Assembly: GCF_003207895.1 (NCBI RefSeq)
Contig: NZ_NKUB01000026.1
Span: forward strand, 1 to 36,013
DNA from: Komagataeibacter swingsii
GTDB lineage: Bacteria; Pseudomonadota; Alphaproteobacteria; Acetobacterales; Acetobacteraceae
DNA: 36,013 nt
Reading direction: 5' to 3'
The notes under the pieces: model-generated
Told to the model about the DNA's origin: nothing
Database searches by the model: none
Seen by the model: the letters and a program-made list of their open reading frames with translations, nothing else
Translations under genes and position numbers: made by a program
In this document: positions 33,941 to 36,013 of the stretch, one piece after another
How the letters are laid out: each line of letters starts with the position of its first letter
Position numbering within the stretch: the first letter of the stretch is position 1

Positions 33941-35371
33941 CTATCTACCTCCTAGAAAGGCGCGCATTTTTTCATCTGCGGCAGCGGCAGCATCACCAGT
34001 GGTGGCATGTTTTGGGCATGGTGGTGAGTTGCTTTTAAGGCGTTCGATATGCGAAGCCAGATCTGTATTTTCCGGCGGCAGGAAGCAGGCCGCAGCTGCG
34101 AGACTGGATTGCAGTTCATTGGGAAGTTCCTGATCCATTCGACGGACTTCCGCTTCACTAGCGCCCCAGCTTGCAGGGGAAACGGATATTGGCCCCTCAT
34201 TGTCAGGCGTCGTTGTCATGCAGGAAAGAATATCGGGTGCCGCTTTGTCCCGCGCAGTCAAGCTTTCAATCCCGAAAAGTTTGCGAAGGGTCGCCAGAAT
34301 TGAGGTATGGTCGAAAGGCGTTTGTTCCTGCGACCGTATGATGCTTCCCTTTTTGACGTAAGGCGAGACAATCACGGCTGGGACCCGTACGCCATAAGAA
34401 TCAAAATGGTAGGAACGTGGAGTTGGGCCCCCTGGCGGTGTAGCCGCAGGTGGTGTGACGTGATCAAAACAACCGCCGTGTTCATCATAGGTAATGATGA
34501 AGAGTGTCTGTTTCCATTTCGATCCTGCACGTAGTGCATTGTAGACAGAGGCGATCAGAGCCTCGCCATAGGCGACATTATGGGGCGGATGCTGATCGTT
34601 TGGAGCATGCTTGCCATCCAGATCGGTAAAATAGCGCGGCTCGATAAAGGTATAGGCTGGAAGATTTCCTTTTTTTACATCCTTTGCGAAATCATCTCCA
34701 AATCGCCTGAAGCACTCAGGTCTTCCCCATAGACGCGTCAAAGTTGCTGACTGGGGGATATCATGAAAGTAAATTCGCCAGTCTTTCTTTTTATCAGTGA
34801 GACGATTGAATACCGTCTCCATTGTGTAGATGTGATCTGTTGTATTGTTCACAAAACCATCTGCAGTGCCAGTGTGAACAAAGAATCTGTTCGGCCACGT
34901 CTGGCATGGTGCAGATGCAAACCAGCTGTCAGACACACCGAATGCCCGAGCCAATTGGCTGATGACGGGAACATGGATCGGCGTGAAATAATGCATGACG
35001 GCGTGGGGGTCATGCTGCTGCGGGTGTCCAAGTCGCATATAATTGTCAACAAACCCGCCCATCTTGGAACCTGAAGGGCTAGTTGCAACGTTAGGGTTCA
35101 GCCCATGGATCTGCATGTGAATATCGTTGAAGGTCTCTCCAGGATCAGGAGTGGGCACATAGATGGACGCAGGATCTAGCGTTGAATCCGACCAGACCGG
35201 GACCGATTCTTCCGAACCGTCTTGTTTATGCCATATATTGTATTCTGTTCCCGTTAATCCATTAAATTCCTCTTCTGTTGAATATAGTAACCCAAGCATA
35301 CAGTCAAATGATCTGTTTTCCAGCATCAGGACAATAACATTCTCGATATCTGGCATATTTTTTTCACTCAT
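33941..35371 (-). CDS. Phosphoesterase-family protein (phospholipase C/acid phosphatase AcpA type)
   Basis: 476 residues from the ATG at 35371 (AAGGA about 13 nt upstream); an ATG at 35401 would add 10 residues. Family motifs are VIVLMLENRSFDCMLG with the catalytic-region ENRSFD, PNRFFVHTGTADG, IITYDEHGGCFDHVTPP and RVPAVIVSPYVKKGSI. The fold hydrolyses phospholipids or phosphomonoesters. No signal peptide is visible, though most relatives are secreted. The C-terminus (from about 400) is extra and ends DEKMRAFLGGR. Its base composition is visibly more AT-rich than its neighbours, suggesting transfer. Confidence 0.85.
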   Translation of the reverse strand: MSEKNMPDIENVIVLMLENRSFDCMLGLLYSTEEEFNGLTGTEYNIWHKQDGSEESVPVWSDSTLDPASIYVPTPDPGETFNDIHMQIHGLNPNVATSPSGSKMGGFVDNYMRLGHPQQHDPHAVMHYFTPIHVPVISQLARAFGVSDSWFASAPCQTWPNRFFVHTGTADGFVNNTTDHIYTMETVFNRLTDKKKDWRIYFHDIPQSATLTRLWGRPECFRRFGDDFAKDVKKGNLPAYTFIEPRYFTDLDGKHAPNDQHPPHNVAYGEALIASVYNALRAGSKWKQTLFIITYDEHGGCFDHVTPPAATPPGGPTPRSYHFDSYGVRVPAVIVSPYVKKGSIIRSQEQTPFDHTSILATLRKLFGIESLTARDKAAPDILSCMTTTPDNEGPISVSPASWGASEAEVRRMDQELPNELQSSLAAAACFLPPENTDLASHIERLKSNSPPCPKHATTGDAAAAADEKMRAFLGGR

Positions 35372-35401
35372 CGGAAGATAATAATCCTTGTAAAAACTCA
35401 T

Positions 35402-35893
35402 ATATAACTAAATATGATTTTCTAATAATTGCCTTAAAAATTAATATCTGTAAAGTTGTTGAGATTGATATGATAGTATGAAATTTCTGGCATGAGAAGT
35501 CCTGTGGACTGGGAATGTGTTATTAAGCATCACAATAAACACTTATATAAAAAATTATATTCCCATAATATTAAATATATTGTGCGGAACATATTATATA
35601 TAATAACTTTCTTAAATTATACAATATCGTTAATAGACAACCTTACGACTAACGAAACAAGTACGATTATATTCATAAATACTTCCATTTGTAAATTTTG
35701 AACGAGTAGCATTCCAGTTCATCGGGCATGGCCGCGATGCGACCATTTAGGTGCAAAGAAATAAGTGAGTAGATAATTGTACGGATATTCTTGATCGGCT
35801 GAATTATTATTCTTTAAAAGAGAATTCTCCACACAAAAGGCCAATTGCGTGAGGGATAACTATCGCATGATTTGATGGATGAATGAGGTCATC
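35402..35893. other. AT-rich intergenic region
   Basis: 492 bp, extremely AT-rich up to about 35700, between two divergently oriented genes. A 69-codon frame at 35492-35701 has low-complexity composition and no ribosome site and is not called. Promoters for both sides are likely here but not resolved. Confidence 0.35.
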
Positions 35894-35908
35894 ATGTCCG
35901 GAACATCA
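35894..35908 (+). pseudogene. Start of an unknown gene, interrupted by IS after five codons
   Basis: ATG TCC GGA ACA TCA (MSGTS) starts 6 nt after GAGG, a good ribosome site, and is then cut by the IS1031-like end. The last codon TCA is the target duplication. The gene body must lie beyond the element, outside the window. Confidence 0.4.
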
Positions 35909-36013
35909 GAGCCCGATCCGAAAGTTTTTGAACAATACCAGCCTGTTGTGATTCATCCGTCTTTACGAAGAGATGGAGTGAATGGTGACATGGACTGGTA
36001 TTGCCCGACGTGA
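35909..36013 (+). mobile_element. Left end of a second IS1031-like element, with transposase start at 35982
   Basis: The 105 bp to the window edge match 20876-20980 with a single difference seen (GAGCCC here, GAGCCT there). They include the terminal repeat and the first transposase codons (MVTWTGIARR from 35982). TCA precedes the end (35906-35908), as at the other copy. The element runs out of the window, so whether it is full length is unknown. Confidence 0.85.

Noticed and set aside
35492-35701. 69-codon plus-strand frame in AT-rich DNA
   Set aside because: Composition follows the AT-rich background, there is no ribosome site and no family.
20876-36013. The two IS1031-like copies as ends of one composite transposon
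   Set aside because: The left copy makes its own TCA duplication within the DUF892 gene, so it inserted by itself; nothing shows joint movement of the 15 kb between them.

Overview
The window looks like a piece of an acetic acid bacterium genome (Acetobacteraceae, most likely Komagataeibacter/Gluconacetobacter). The basis is GC-rich coding sequence broken by AT-rich intergenic DNA, many sugar/alcohol/aldehyde oxidation genes, and insertion sequences with IS1031-like ends. The species call is an inference. No rRNA, tRNA or CRISPR array was seen.

Left part (1-12.8 kb). An IS21-family end has cut a chaB gene. It is followed by a TetR regulator with twin operator-like palindromes, a TetX-like flavin monooxygenase in the same direction and a divergent short-chain dehydrogenase. 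Next come a membrane metallophosphoesterase, a nitronate monooxygenase, an integrase remnant beside a Phd/PIN toxin-antitoxin pair, and an MgtC-family protein. A five-gene leftward operon then encodes a PaoABC-type molybdenum aldehyde oxidoreductase, an isochorismatase-like hydrolase and a histidine phosphatase.

Middle part (13.4-20.2 kb). A small protein with two copies of an 18-residue repeat precedes a tightly coupled rightward operon. It encodes a thiamine-diphosphate enzyme of the pyruvate oxidase type, an enolase-superfamily sugar-acid dehydratase-like protein, a multi-pass membrane protein, a gluconate-dehydrogenase subunit-3-like protein and a GMC flavoprotein. The operon looks like a sugar-acid oxidation and breakdown module, but it lacks the usual cytochrome c subunit.

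Insertion-sequence-rich part (20.6-31.1 kb). A DUF892 ferritin-like gene was hit twice, by a 650-bp deletion derivative of an IS1031-like element and by an IS1595-family element. Removing both with one copy of each target repeat restores exactly 171 codons plus stop. Further on lie an IS5-family copy, two IS110-family copies (each near a CCGGGG/CCCCGG hairpin), a frameshifted unknown gene, and an IS481 element whose flanking CTAG was itself hit by an IS427-type IS5 element. Inside this region a flavohemoprotein and a DUF488 gene form a small nitrosative-stress operon.

Right part (31.1-36.0 kb). A multicopper oxidase lost its C-terminal part at the IS cluster. It is divergent from a fetAB-like metal exporter, with a long inverted repeat between them. 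A phospholipase C/acid-phosphatase-like phosphoesterase follows. The window ends inside another IS1031-like copy that interrupts a gene after five codons.
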